Numbered from the stretch's first letter, positions 48,101-59,065 are shown. The stretch is 64,000 nt of DNA from Fennellomyces sp. T-0311 (GCA_025266875.1 JALLLT010000008.1:992001-1056000), one strand, 5' to 3'. A program made the numbers and translations. The notes: generated from the sequence alone by a model not told the origin.

Positions 48101-51100
48101 GGCCTGCGTGGACAGCCAAAAGCGTATCGGACGTGAAGCCATCGCGAATCAACTCCTTTTGATCGTCAAACTTGGACAGTTCCCTGAAACACAGCGACCA
48201 GTACAGCTCACGATCGGTGTCTGCGCACGTAGCCAGGACTTTTTTGACTTCGGCCCAGAGAGGTCGCAACTGAATGTTCAAGATACCAAGACCGTATCGC
48301 AGGACAAAGTCGGAATAGATCTCGGGCACACGACCACTGCCTTGGATCACGCCTAGTTTCTGGGTATACATGATCTTGTCACGGAAATCCACCAGGGACA
48401 TGGCAGATTCTTCCAGATCGATGGCCACCTGGGCAAGGTCGCAATCTTCGTCTTCCATATGCTGCTTATCCTTTTCCATCATGGGTTGGTCGAACAAACC
48501 AATGATTTTGGCAGTATAGAGTCGACAGTTGGTCTGGAACGAACTGAGATTTTCCTTGAGCAATGCATAGATCTTTCCGAGTCGTTCGAACGAAAACTTG
48601 TCGCTGTATTTGGTACTAAAAAAAGTGTTCAATTGAGGTCCATCGTCTGGAAATGTCACTTACTCGGATCGAAGCATGTCCATGTACAAGAAAACACCGC
48701 GCAGCACCATTTCATTGTGACCATGGTTCTCGAGCATATAATCAACCAATTTATCATGCAAGTGGATGGTTTTTTCTGCAGCTTGATTGGCAGTGGCAAG
48801 CTTTGCAAGTGACTCGATTCCCTGACCAACCAATGCCTCCAGAACAAAGTTTTCGTGAGCAAGTACCAGAGGTGTGTTGATGGGATTGTTTCCTTCAGGT
48901 ACAAGTGCCAAATGGTTGGTAATGGAGTCGATCAGGGCTAAAATGGCCTCAAGGGCACTACCGAGATCCACTTGGATGCGTGGCAGCACGTATACGGCTG
49001 CTTGCAATGAAGTGATGATGGAGGTTGCCTCCAATTCGTGCTAATTTACTCCAGATTAGATCCATGTTCCTGCCCGAGAATAGAAAGAATACTTGCATTG
49101 TTGACGTCTATCTCGTTTAGGATATCGCGTTCCTTGTCCCAATCATAAGATTGATGCAACATTTCCAACAAACCATCGGTCACTGATCTGCCCTTGACTC
49201 CAGGGAGACGCAAAAGACCTTCGGGTGTCACTGACGAAGACAGTGTACCTTCAGGCAATTGGAGGGCGCCAGAGGATATAAGCTCAGCAAGCAGTAAAAT
49301 CGTTTGTTCGGGAAACTCGTCAAACTTGTGCGCCGTATACCTGCACAAGAAAAAAAAAAGCAATTAGCCGTTCTGATCCAACCTCAATGGCATCTTTACT
49401 TACTTTACAATATATGGAAGCATCACTTGGGCAAAATCATCCCATTCCAATTGCGATAGACTCAAAAAGAATCCATACACCAATGACGGATTATTGAACG
49501 CAACCACTGATTCCAATATCACTCGACCACCACTCAACACGCTCTCGAGGGATCCCAATGCAAGGATTCCAGAGATGACACCCAATGTCTCGGTGTAAAG
49601 ATATTCGGAATGCTTTGAATTTGTCGCAAAAAGTTGCTTGGCAACATTCTGCGTTCGTTGCACAATGGGCGCATATTCTTTTTTTTCAAGAATGTTGTCA
49701 GTTGCCGTGAGGTTACACAGACCTGTCAGAAATAAATTTACCTTGGACTCTGCTTCCTCGTCGAACGGTGACAACCAGTTTTAACAGCGAAACCAGCATG
49801 CATAATCGTTTCTCGTCCAACGTTTTTCGTTTGAGCTCGGTATCCACTTCGGTAAGTATCACATCAACGAATGGTCCGAGATGTGGCGCGTTGGTATGGT
49901 TCAATACCAAAATGGTTGTTTTCATGAGTAAGCCGTAAAATGCATTGGATTCTATCATTGTCATTGGCATTTAAATTCCATGAGACAGGTCTATCATGCC
50001 CACTTACCCAAATCATCCATAGTCAATTTTTCATCCAATATCTGACTTTGCAATTCCTTGAACATGTTGCTGGCTCTCGAGTGCAGTTGATGATCCACTT
50101 GCTAAACACATTATTAGTTTCTAGGATCAGTGGGTCATTTCATAGCCTTACCTTCATGCACTCAAAGAAAAGCATTGCAAGGCCTTCGATGTACTGTTCT
50201 GATGGATTTTCGCGCAATGAAGCTAGAATGTGCTGTGTGATTTTTGCAAAGTCCTTTCCTCGTGTTTTTCTCAGTAAAAAGGCGAAAGCCTCGGCTGTGA
50301 AATGTCGAATATATGGCTTTTGCTTGTGGTCTTCACCCAATAATCTCGATATTAACCTAACAGACCCACGTCAATTCCATCTCTCTTTTCTGTTGACAAA
50401 AACGTACGAGAATGTAGAGCAAAGGTCGGGGAGGATTTGTCTTGCTAGGTATTTGAATAAGTATGCGATCGCATTGAACAAGCACTATAAGAAAACAGCA
50501 TGAGTACCGTTTCTATCAGTAGAAAATCCAAACCAACCTCGAGTATCCTGAAATCGCGCGAATATACAATGGGGAGCATGGCTGCGAACAGGCGGGGAAA
50601 GTAGGGATAAAACTCGCCTTCGAGATCTTTGGCCAACTTGGTCACCAAGCTATTGAAAAAAAGCAATCAGCAAAAAAGTCATCGCACCATTCTATCCATC
50701 CAAAACACATACTCTAACAAGGCATCCAGAGCCATGCTATCCTGGACTTGCAAATGTTTCTCCAGCACATTGACGATTTGATCCTTGTGATAAATAATCG
50801 ATGGGAGTGTTTTGGCGAGTGGGGTCATTTCGCGCTGGAACGTCGTAAAGTGTTTGGTCATGTTCAAGTCTTTCCAGGACAATAAGGCCTGGTAAAAGAA
50901 CGAGTCGAATTCATCGGGATCTTCATCGACAAGTCGGGATCGTCGCACAACGTCTACTTTGATTCGATCGACGAGTGTGTTGAACGATTGAAACTATACA
51001 CGCAAATATCATTTAGCACTCGTGCCGAGAGACAAAGGGGAAGCGTCTATTTACCTTGAATCGTTTCTTTGTTCCTTCGGCAAGAAAAGTTTCGGGTGTA

Positions 51101-51117
51101 TCGTTAAGTTCTTGCAT
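42197..51117 (-). CDS. UTP20: U3 snoRNP / small-subunit processome protein UTP20
   Basis: Giant HEAT-repeat scaffold needed for 18S rRNA maturation in the nucleolus. About 14 exons: 51117-51055, 50993-50713, 50649-50538, 50484-50408, 50356-50152, 50101-50008, 49951-49742, 49722-49404, 49340-49097, 49040-48664, 48615-47955, 47890-42689, 42631-42492, 42420-42197; about 2735 residues, near the human and yeast lengths. Diagnostic parts are RRSRLVDEDPDEFDSFF, ACLFN-type HEAT repeats (CLFNAIAYLFKYLARQ), the DRIM-type region LSGQENARMDYWHYYSLI and FKFLRRSRGTVKAKLISWLE, and a Lys/Arg-rich nuclear tail (QRKVERRQKKRKTK). Exon 12 alone is 5.2 kb. One intron is GC-AG. Between exons 7 and 8 the frame changes and is only bridged by a 19-nt GT..AG interval, which may be an indel rather than an intron. 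Confidence 0.94.
49041..49096 (-). other. GC-AG intron of UTP20
   Basis: Donor GCAAGT directly after an AAT codon and acceptor ATTAG; 56 nt, with CTAAT about 20 nt before the acceptor. Using GC as the donor is the simplest way to join EIDVNN to HELEATSIITSLQA in frame. The nearby GT donors give the wrong phase or, as GTCAAC, a poor consensus. Confidence 0.7.
49723..49741 (-). other. Frame break or 19-nt intron-like insert in UTP20
   Basis: The frame encoding LLKLVVTVRRGSRVQ runs into a stop, and the next block LCNLTATDNILEKK is in another frame. A 19-nt interval, GTAAATTTATTTCTGACAG, starts and ends like an intron but is far below normal intron size. Removing a single base near 49742 would also join the frames (VQVNLFLTGLCNLTA). 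Confidence 0.5.
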
Positions 51118-52725
51118 GGTCTAGTGTGTATGAAAAAAACGTATGAAATGCGGAATAGAGTTACAGAATGGAAAAGAATGAGGGAAATGCAATAAGAATC
51201 GAAATGCACCAAAACGAAAGAGCGTCGTGACGAACCCAAAAGATCGTGGGGATCGATCGCAGGAATGTCGAACCGAGAAAAAATGCCAGCAAGCCACCAT
51301 CTTCCATGTAACACAATGATTTCCATTTTTGGATGTTGTCAGGGACGCGCTTGAACGATGGAATACAACTTGCTTGCGTTTGACGGCCCAATCACTTTGA
51401 TTAGCATCAATATAGGTATAAGTGGCTGACGGATTTTTAGAGATAGAGAACCCTCTGCTGTGCTCGAAAGCTATGGAATACGATGATGTGGACGACCCAA
51501 ACTCACGGTTTGAATCAATCCGTTTCTTCAAATTGGCCAATCCCATTATAAAGGCGCTTTGTCTTTCGATAGAAAAAGACGAACCGAAAGCAGCACTATT
51601 TTTAATGGTGTCGGATGGTGTGCTTAGCTCCACAGAAAGATTAGAGGTGTGTTTGCTGCATAGCATCGTTCTGAAGTATGGAGATTAGCTGCCATTGTAG
51701 AGAAGTGCAGCATCATGGTAAATAAAAGTAAACTTTTACTGGTAGAAAGACGTATAATAGAGATGCATCCATACTGGAATGTTTTGATCAGGCTTCCATT
51801 TCTGTAAGGAGCATACATCGCTGGCAGTTTCTAGAAGAGACAGCAATGCCATATCGGCATGGCTGGCGACGCTATAGCGGCTTTACATTTATGGATACAC
51901 TCAACAGCTACTGAACATATCAGTTAATGTCATCAACCCACCAAGAAAAAAGCATCCTCCCATTGCGATATGGATCTTTGATAAGATTACTGCCATGCAA
52001 GGGTCACACAACATGTCATCCATCCATTTCTGCATAAGCTTGCGTAAAGCTGAAATCGCAACATTCTACATCCGTATGTGCGGTATAAAGTACCTCCACG
52101 GAAACTCGATCAAGGAACTTGAGAAAGTGATCAAATATGGTTGGAGTATGCGCAAAACATTCGCTTTATGGATGGATTCAAAAGAAAATGAGTGGTCTTG
52201 TTGTTCGTCCCGAGATTCTATATGCGCTAAAGTCAACCAAAAGAGCCATCATTACTTTAGAAACATTCTGATGTTTGGCATACAAATGATTCAGTAACTG
52301 ACAGCGCTAGTATTTGGTAGGTCATTATCACAAACGCAACGCTCTATTAAATACGACAAGCGTTGAATGTATCTATAGACGCCAATGAATGGAGCCTAAA
52401 TCAGCGCTGATTTTACGTTTTTGACGGACAGTATTCGATTTGCCTGGCAGTGTGCGCTAAAAGTAGAGAGCATGAAACCCTGTCCCTGCAAGCTATAAAA
52501 GGAAATGCTCTTACGAAAGACACCTTCCCAAAAGAACTCAAAAGGCAATATGCTACGTACTCGATAGGCTTCCACGGTACCTTCAAGGAATATTACACAC
52601 TGGTCCTCAAAGTTCCCATTGCAATTATGCAGTTTAAATGCCAAAAAAGAAGAAAAAAACTATAAAAGGATTAAATTCTACCTTTTTTTTTGCATATCTG
52701 CACTTGTTTTTAATTACGTATCCCA
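51118..52725. other. Intergenic region upstream of UTP20
   Basis: No supported gene. A 181-codon minus frame (51121-51666) and an 88-codon plus frame (51422-51688) overlap each other and show no domain. The frame at 51995-52297 (+) is also featureless. A poly-T tract lies just before the dehydrogenase start. Confidence 0.45.
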
Positions 52726-53733
52726 ATGACCAAAGACTCTTTGCAACTGGCCTACATTGGTATTGGGGCCATGGGCTTTGAAATCACGCAACATCTGCAG
52801 CGTCATCTTGCTGCCTCGGGCAACAAGCCATTGATTGTACACAATAGGACATTGGCGAGGGCACAAGTGCTGAAAGAACGTGCGGCGGAAATACAAATTG
52901 CCGAAACGCTTGGTGATCTGACGCATGCTGACATTGTCTTTCTGTGTCTCCTCAACGACGCGGCCGTGGAGCAAACGATCGATGCGCTTCTTTCTTTGGG
53001 GTTAAAAAAAGATGCCATTGTCGTTGACCAATCCACCATTGCTCCGGAATTAACCCAGCGTTTGGTATCGCGTGTGGAGGCGCATGGCGCGCATTTCGTC
53101 GCGTGTCCGGTGATGGGTCCACCGTACACGGCCAGAGCGGCTAAACTACTTATCCTCGCTGCGGGTCCGGATGCCATTGTCAACAAAGTGCTTTCATTCC
53201 TTGTACCCGCCACTGCGCGCAAGGCCATTCGTGTCGGTGAAGAACAGTTTCGGGCGCTGCAGTTAAAGTTGTCGGGCAACTTTTTTGTCATGGCGTTGCT
53301 TGAAGGATTGTCGGAAGGCATGGCTTTAGGAGCAGCATCGGGTTTGGGACAGGAGAAAATCAAGGAATTGTTGGAAGAAATGTGGCCTGGTACGCCATTG
53401 ACGATCTATGCCAACTTTATCTGCAACAACACGTACCACGATCAGATTCATTTCCCGTTGTCGTCCGTGCGAAAGGATGTCGTTCATATATTAAACTACG
53501 GAAAAGAAAGTAATGCCAAGTTACACATTATCGACTTGTTTTTGAGTCATCTGGACCATGTGCTCAAGAAGCACGGTGATCTCGATGTGGCTGCTGCTTG
53601 TATAGGTACGTAAGGAGATATATCATGCTGCGGGCTCATCGATTACATCCACACTCACTCTTCCTGGTTATTAGCATCGCGAGAAGAGGCTGGATTGAAT
53701 GCAGATGGTACTCGCCCTTCAGGTTCTCAATAA
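52726..53733 (+). CDS. 3-hydroxyisobutyrate-dehydrogenase-like beta-hydroxyacid dehydrogenase
   Basis: NAD(P)-dependent oxidoreductase of the 6-phosphogluconate-dehydrogenase-like superfamily. Exons 52726-53605 and 53675-53733; 312 residues. An N-terminal Rossmann fold starts YIGIGAMGFEI (GxGxMG), followed by NRT and a substrate segment DQSTIAPEL. The canonical substrate motif PVxGG is altered to CPVMGPPYTARA. The catalytic lysine motif is present as LQLKLSGNFF (Lys181, Asn185). The C-terminal helical domain follows, with the last 19 residues on exon 2. There is no mitochondrial presequence (MTKDSLQLAY), so it is probably cytosolic and not the mitochondrial valine-pathway enzyme. The substrate is unknown; glyoxylate/succinic semialdehyde reductase-like activity is one option. 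Confidence 0.88.
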
Positions 53734-54054
53734 ACTGTCTGCGTTTAACATGGTGCATTGATGGAGCACTGTGTTGGTCACAGAAAGTATTCCTGCATAG
53801 ACGATAACCTGGATGCATCTAGCAGTTACCAACTGGGAGCACTTTCTGGTGTAAAATGAACAGCATGTTGCTTGCGAAAAGAGGCAAGGAAAGAGATGAA
53901 CAAGGAGTAGGGATGTAAAGTGTAGTAGAGAAGTAAAAACATACTTTTTTTCGAACGGAAATGATACGCAAAAAATAAAAATAAAAAGCAGGGTAACGGG
54001 TAAACAAATAAAAAGAAGCATGTCCTTGGCGTAATAGTAATAAAGTGTAAAAGG
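53734..54054. other. Convergent 3' intergenic region, dehydrogenase/RIC8
   Basis: About 320 bp between two 3' ends. A-rich, with several AATAAA-like strings near 53970-54040. No gene is seen. Confidence 0.5.
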
Positions 54055-56003
54055 TTAGTTATCGTCATCATCACTCGAGTCGTCAATTTCCTGCAGTTTT
54101 CCCTCTCTCATTGCTTGAACAACGGGATTCTCTGCCTTGATGATGCCGTTCTTTTTCAAGCGTTCAAAAAGAACAAACAAGCGTTCAGCTTCACGTTCCT
54201 TTTCTTCGTCCGTCATCTCGGCCAAGCTGGGGCCACTTGCTTCTTCGGCGGCGACATACTGGCCCGTGATTGGATTGATTTGCTTATTGGGATCATCTGT
54301 TTCGACGCCTTGTGGGGGTTCCACGGCAATACCGCGATTCACGAGAAAACCAATCGCATTGCCATACCCAACCTCTTGTGTAAATTGACCGGCTATATAA
54401 TTTTTTATAGTTAATAAGTGGCTGGGATGTTTTGTTTAGCATGTGAAAAATATAGAACGAACCATCTTCGTTGCACAGGACAAACAAACATTCACAAATA
54501 GCATCACGGGTTTGAGGTAACATTGTGGATGTCATTAAACGAATCAGTTGCGCCGATGTGCTTTTGCCTCGATTGACGGGTTGATTGCGATCACTTTGGG
54601 AAAATTAGCCCTTTCATTTCTTTTTTAAATGTCTGGATAATGGAAAACTTACGTGTCGGAAGGCAGCATGTGCTTTTTAAAGTATTCAACAAAACCAGGT
54701 TCGCCCATGGCAATCACACGAATGACAAGAAGTACAGGTGATAAGGTGGCATCGACATTGAGCCCAGTGACGGTTGTGGCTTCAAGGTCATCAGGATCAC
54801 CGCTTGGGATGAGATAAGCAAGTGCTTTTTCCAAAATGTCGCACAAGCGGTGGGACACGACTTCCCGTCCACCTTCGGGGGTTGTGTGGTGGCATGTTAC
54901 CTTTGGATAATGATACCATCCATCGGACATGGCGGAATACGGGTATTGCATGAGTGCGTGGATGGCATGAGTAAAGGGCGGGACGAGCGGCATGGGTTCG
55001 ACCAGGGGCATATTGAAGGTAATGTCGTAGATCGGCGGGAGACAGCAAGAGAAGCGTTTTCCAACGGTCTCCTCATCGTTGGACGTGCGTATATCGACCA
55101 GCATGAGGTTGAATAGGAGCTTGAGGGCCTCGTTGACGACTGAATTGGCGTTGATAGGGGCGGTTTGGGATTCGTTCGCCATTAATTTAGCGACGTTGGA
55201 CACAAGAACCTAATTCATGGTGATGAGTTTCCATGACAAAGGTGACACAAGGTTTTTCTCACATTCTGCAATACGACAGGGACATCGAGGCGGATCAAGT
55301 GTTGCACAATGTCGGGACTATTGACTGTAAGCAAGAAGAGGATGCGGCATGTCAAAAATTGCGATTCGGTGCTGAGGGTGGATGATTGCAAGAGATGGAA
55401 ACAAGCTGCGACACTGTCATGTTTCACAACCCACTCCTTTGTGTTCTCGCGAAGCAGAATGCAATTTGATAGGCACTTTAGCGCCTCTCGCGTCTGTGCG
55501 GTATCGGTTTGGTCGTTGGGAGACAGGAGGCCACCGAGCTTCAACAGTGTTTTAATACCCTATCGATTGTTTTTTTTTCAGCAAGGCCGTGAACATGCAA
55601 ACGAAGCGATGCATATATAAAGACATTACGCGTTCAGAGAAAAGGGCATCGGCCCCGGTTGCGTCTCTTCCTAGCAATTTGAGCACTTGGATAGCTCGCG
55701 TGGTCACTATAATGCAATATGAGCCGGAGTTGGAGATGAGTCTTGTTGGGCATTCCTTTTACCTTGTTCGGTCCATGGACTTTCGGGCAATCGGTTCAGA
55801 TCGTCAACCAAAGTGCTGACGAAGGCCGGTTTTGATTCCGCGGAAATACCTGGGGAATATAATAAAAAAAGGTTATTTTGTTGCCATGGTGAGCGATCTC
55901 TGTAGTGAATACATGTGGCGTTGGCTTCGATCGTGTCAAACAAATCCAAAATGGCATTTGTGTCTGCGGAAGTTCTCAAAGCCTTGTATTGGTCGAGTGA
56001 CAT
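54055..56003 (-). CDS. RIC8: RIC8/synembryn, G-alpha chaperone and exchange factor
   Basis: Cytosolic armadillo-fold protein that folds nascent G-protein alpha subunits and promotes nucleotide exchange. Seven exons: 56003-55913, 55849-55763, 55706-55630, 55559-55263, 55209-54653, 54593-54463, 54392-54055; 525 residues, the normal length. Family motifs in order are FSERGIKTLLKLGGLL, EALKCLSNCILLRENTKEW, SQFLTCRILFLLTVNSPD, NEALKLLFNLM, LDATLSPVLLVIRV-type (VDATLSPVLLVIRVIAMGE), KSTSAQLIRLMTSTMLPQTR, and the tail GYGNAIGFLVNRGIAVEPP, NPITGQYVAAEE. It ends in an acidic Ser/Asp run (DDSSDDDD) where CK2 sites occur in animal RIC8. It is divergent from the thioesterase gene, with 207 bp between the two ATGs. 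Confidence 0.95.
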
Positions 56004-56210
56004 TGCGGCATAAGAAAAAAAAAGGAGAGAGAAAGAGAGAGAGAGAGAGAAAGGGCAGGTATAATAATCGGTTTGTGTTGCCTCGCACAGATCTCACTCA
56101 CACACACACTCTCTCTTGCACTCGGCATTCGAAATACCCGGGGCAAGTGAAACTTCATCCCCTGTTTCCTTTTTCTACACTAAAAAAATAATATATAAAC
56201 ACGAAAAGGC
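56004..56210. promoter_or_regulatory. Shared divergent promoter, RIC8/APT1
   Basis: 207 bp between two divergent start codons. It contains a (GA)n tract at about 56023-56052, a (CA)/(TC) stretch at 56097-56116, and a TATATAAA-like box near 56191-56199, 12-20 bp before the APT1 ATG. Both genes must draw their core promoters from this interval. Confidence 0.6.
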
Positions 56211-57246
56211 ATGTCATTGCAGCAGAGCGCGGCCACCATTGTGCTAATTCTGAGTGGACTCTGTGTCGTTTTCTTTTATTCATTTCTGACACAAAAGGAC
56301 TCGATGGCTTCTCTCACATCTGTCATTGTTGGTGCCAAGGCCAAGCACACTGCCACCGTGTTCTGGTTCCATGGTCTGGGCGACTCTGGTGCCGGCTGGT
56401 CGTTCCTGGCGGAAGAACTTTCGAGCATGTTTCCGCATGTCAAATGGGTTCTTCCCAACGCGTGAGTGATAAGTTAAAAAGAGGGCGGTCGGGTTGGATA
56501 ACTCACGTATTTCCTTTTTTTCAGGCCCATGATGCCCATCACCTTGAACCAGGGCATGCGTATGCCAGGTGAGTACGCAGGCATTCTAGACACACACACT
56601 GTTCGTTCGTCGTGGATTTCTGACCTAAATTTAATTTAGCTTGGTTTGATCTGAACGGCCTGGATCGCTCGATTGCCGCAAACCAGGATCAAAAGGGCAT
56701 CTTGGCGTCGATGGCTGCGCGTGAGTTTGCAGAATAATACGATTGGCTTTATGGGATACTCATCGACTCGAGCAGTGAACGGGTTGATCCGCAAGGAGGT
56801 GGAAGAGGGTATTCCCAGCGACCGGATTGTCGTGGGTGGATTCTCGCAAGGCTGTGTTCTTTCGCTGCTGGTCGGCCTCACATCCGAATACAAGTTTGGT
56901 GGCGTCATTGGATGCAGCGGCTGGCTGGCACTGGCCGACAAGTTCCCTGCGGTAAGCCTGACTTATTTCAATGATACGAGAAAAGGAAAGAGAAAGCGAG
57001 GTGACTGATAAAGCGTCCACGGGTTAGATGGCGTCCGAGGCCAACAAAAAGACACCTGTTCTGATGTGTCACGGTGATGCTGACCCGATTGTCCAGTACA
57101 CGTTTGGCAAGGAGTCGGCATCGATCCTGGAGAAGCTTGGCTACAACATAAAGTTCAACACGTACCGCGGGCTGGTGCACTCAGCCAGCCCCGAGGAGCT
57201 TGGCGACATTGCTAGCTTTATAAAGGATCGTTTGCCGCCCGTTTAA
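56211..57246 (+). CDS. Acyl-protein thioesterase 1 with N-terminal membrane segment
   Basis: Alpha/beta hydrolase removing palmitate from S-acylated proteins such as G-alpha and Ras. Exons 56211-56461, 56525-56568, 56640-56720, 56776-56951, 57028-57246; 256 residues. The core starts at MASLTSVIVGAKAKHTATVF with WFHGLGDSGAGW, then NAPMMPITLNQGMRMPAWFD. The triad is Ser149 in GGFSQG, Asp203 in HGDADPIV and His235 in LVHSAS. The first ATG gives about 31 extra residues with a hydrophobic stretch (ATIVLILSGLCVVFFYSF), a signal anchor not present in typical soluble APT1. An internal ATG at 56304 would give the usual cytosolic form, so both could exist. Confidence 0.92.
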
Positions 57247-57394
57247 GATATTAAATTTTTGTTTGACAGCGTTGCTGTTTTCTATAAAGAGAAATCTTGC
57301 ACCGTGTCCCGGGTTTTCGACCCTTTCCTTTTCTTCTCTTTTGCTTATTTTTACACCTTTTTTTCCTGGTTGCATCGTTATCAACCGCCGCATC

Positions 57395-57766
57395 ATGCCA
57401 GACCAGCCACGGAAAAAGAAACAGTATCCGCCATCCATTCCCGCCGCCACCCTCTGGTCCGCCGAGCATTATCCATTGGCGAAACGGCGGATGCCCGTCG
57501 CGCCATTGATACGACTCTCGGGCATCGACCATTTGCCTCAACCACCACCGCACCACGAGCCCCGCCGACGACCGCAGACCCCACCTCCAGCCTACACCGG
57601 CAGCCTGCCTCCGCGCTACGAAGAGGTGGCCTACTACTCGGACGACGACGAGCCATTGGCCTTTCTGCAGCAGCGCAGAGTTGACAGTGTGGAGGACGAC
57701 GAGTCAGCTGACGACCACGAAACACTCGACCAGCTGCAACAACGGCTGAGCGCCTCCTCTGTATAA
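57395..57766 (+). CDS. Small proline-rich protein with PPxY motifs
   Basis: Intronless 123-residue frame with no family recognised. It begins MPDQPRKKKQYPPSIPAA (basic), continues Pro/Arg/His-rich, and carries PPAY and LPPRYEEV (PPxY motifs that bind WW domains of NEDD4/Rsp5 ubiquitin ligases), followed by an acidic Tyr/Asp stretch (VAYYSDDDEPLAF) and a Gln-rich helix. The arrangement resembles disordered Rsp5 adaptors or arrestin tails. There is no membrane segment. It starts 148 bp downstream of APT1 on the same strand and is convergent with ISY1 (87 bp between stops). GC-rich codons and low-complexity bias also fit a fast-evolving orphan. Confidence 0.65.
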   Translation: MPDQPRKKKQYPPSIPAATLWSAEHYPLAKRRMPVAPLIRLSGIDHLPQPPPHHEPRRRPQTPPPAYTGSLPPRYEEVAYYSDDDEPLAFLQQRRVDSVEDDESADDHETLDQLQQRLSASSV

Positions 57767-57853
57767 AACACCCCGTCTCTTCATTGTTGCTTCTTCTTTT
57801 GTTGTAGTATTTTCTTTTTTTTATACATAATTCATTCGCTGTCATGGCCCTCA

Positions 57854-58975
57854 TCACTTCCCCGTGAGCTCCTTGGTTTCTTGTACATTTTTCGCCAAGT
57901 CGTCAGAGACGTATTTGTCCAAGAGCTAATAATAGTAACTTTTTTCAGCACCGAAGAAGCATGATTTTTTAAGCGACTTTTGTTACCTCTTGCCGTCGCT
58001 TGTTGACCAGATATTCCTCAATCTGTTTCCGTGTGGGTATCGGCGCATCCAGTGTGTATCCGCTGTCCACCTCCATCTCCTGCTCGCCATCCGATGCCTG
58101 TGCCATCTGCTCCACACGCTCGCGCTCCTCCTGCTGCTCGTACGCCAGCACCTGCCCATCCTCCTCGTCTCGGTAGCCGTAGTAGTCTGCGTCAATGTTC
58201 CGATAAAGCTCCGTTCGTGAGCGCGATACCGGCTCAGGCTCTGCATTGGGTGTGAGTGATACATGTTTTATGTGTGTGTATGCTGTGAAACACCAGACCT
58301 TCCATTTCAAACAGTTCTCGGACACCCGGTAAATCGCGTGCACGTCCAAAGTATCTAGTCAAACAACGCGCGTCAACACCTTTCCGTCTCGCCTCTCTTC
58401 GCACTCCACGTACTTGTATCCTCGGTTGCCTGGCACCTCTTTACCCTCGCTGTCGATGATTTTTGGCGCTCTCTAATGGCAAGCCGTTACCATCAATCAC
58501 AGCCAAAAGAATATAAAAAAGGCCTTACGTAGTAATTGCCGCCACCCAGGTCTTTTATCCGCTTTTCCCAATGATACTTTTCTCGCAATAGTTTGTTGAT
58601 ATCGTCGTTCAAGTCGCGTACTTGGTAATCGGACAAGCTAGCTACATTTTACAAAAAAAAATATTGTTAATAGATTGTGCGATTCAACAGCTGATTGTCT
58701 CGTTTACCATCTTGAATCTTTGAGACTTTGCGTGACACTTCGCCTAGAATCTGACGACGCCATCTCTCGCATTCGCCTACAGTTTCTACGGTGGATGCCA
58801 AGGCCGGACGACGCTCCTTCTTTCGAACAAGACCCAGTTCGGCTGCCTGCGCCTCACGGAAACGATACAGCATCGATTGAGCCTTTTCTTCATTACGCGC
58901 CTAGTTTTTTGTTTTAGCAATGGGCGCACATCAGTCTACCGGATCAGCCGTATTGGATTCGACATTGTATACCAT
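57854..58975 (-). CDS. ISY1: Pre-mRNA splicing factor ISY1
   Basis: Component of the Prp19-associated (NTC) complex and active spliceosome. Seven exons: 58975-58973, 58900-58708, 58641-58529, 58472-58414, 58354-58299, 58240-57987, 57925-57854; 249 residues. The first coding exon is only the ATG, joined to [20 protein letters not shown], which is the family N-terminus. Then come [71 protein letters not shown], an acidic middle ([14 protein letters not shown]) and the end [19 protein letters not shown]. Family conservation supports every junction. It ends facing the PPxY gene. Confidence 0.96.
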
Positions 58976-59065
58976 TGTTCTCTATTTTTTTTGGGAGATT
59001 CGGAAAGGACGACCTCTTTTTAATAGTCGAAAAGCGCTTGTTTAAAAAAAAATAGCGGTACTTTA

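Noticed and set aside
49041..49049. 9-nt GTAAATTAG as an intron in UTP20
   Set aside because: Far too short and gives the wrong phase; a GC-AG intron starting at 49096 explains the junction.
51121..51666. 181-codon minus-strand frame just upstream of UTP20
   Set aside because: Composition is Ser/Phe/His-rich and random-looking, it overlaps another frame on the plus strand, and it occupies the expected UTP20 promoter and leader.
56023..56052. GA-repeat as a possible structured element
   Set aside because: A simple dinucleotide repeat in a short promoter is common in fungi. Noted as part of the RIC8/APT1 promoter, not as a separate element.
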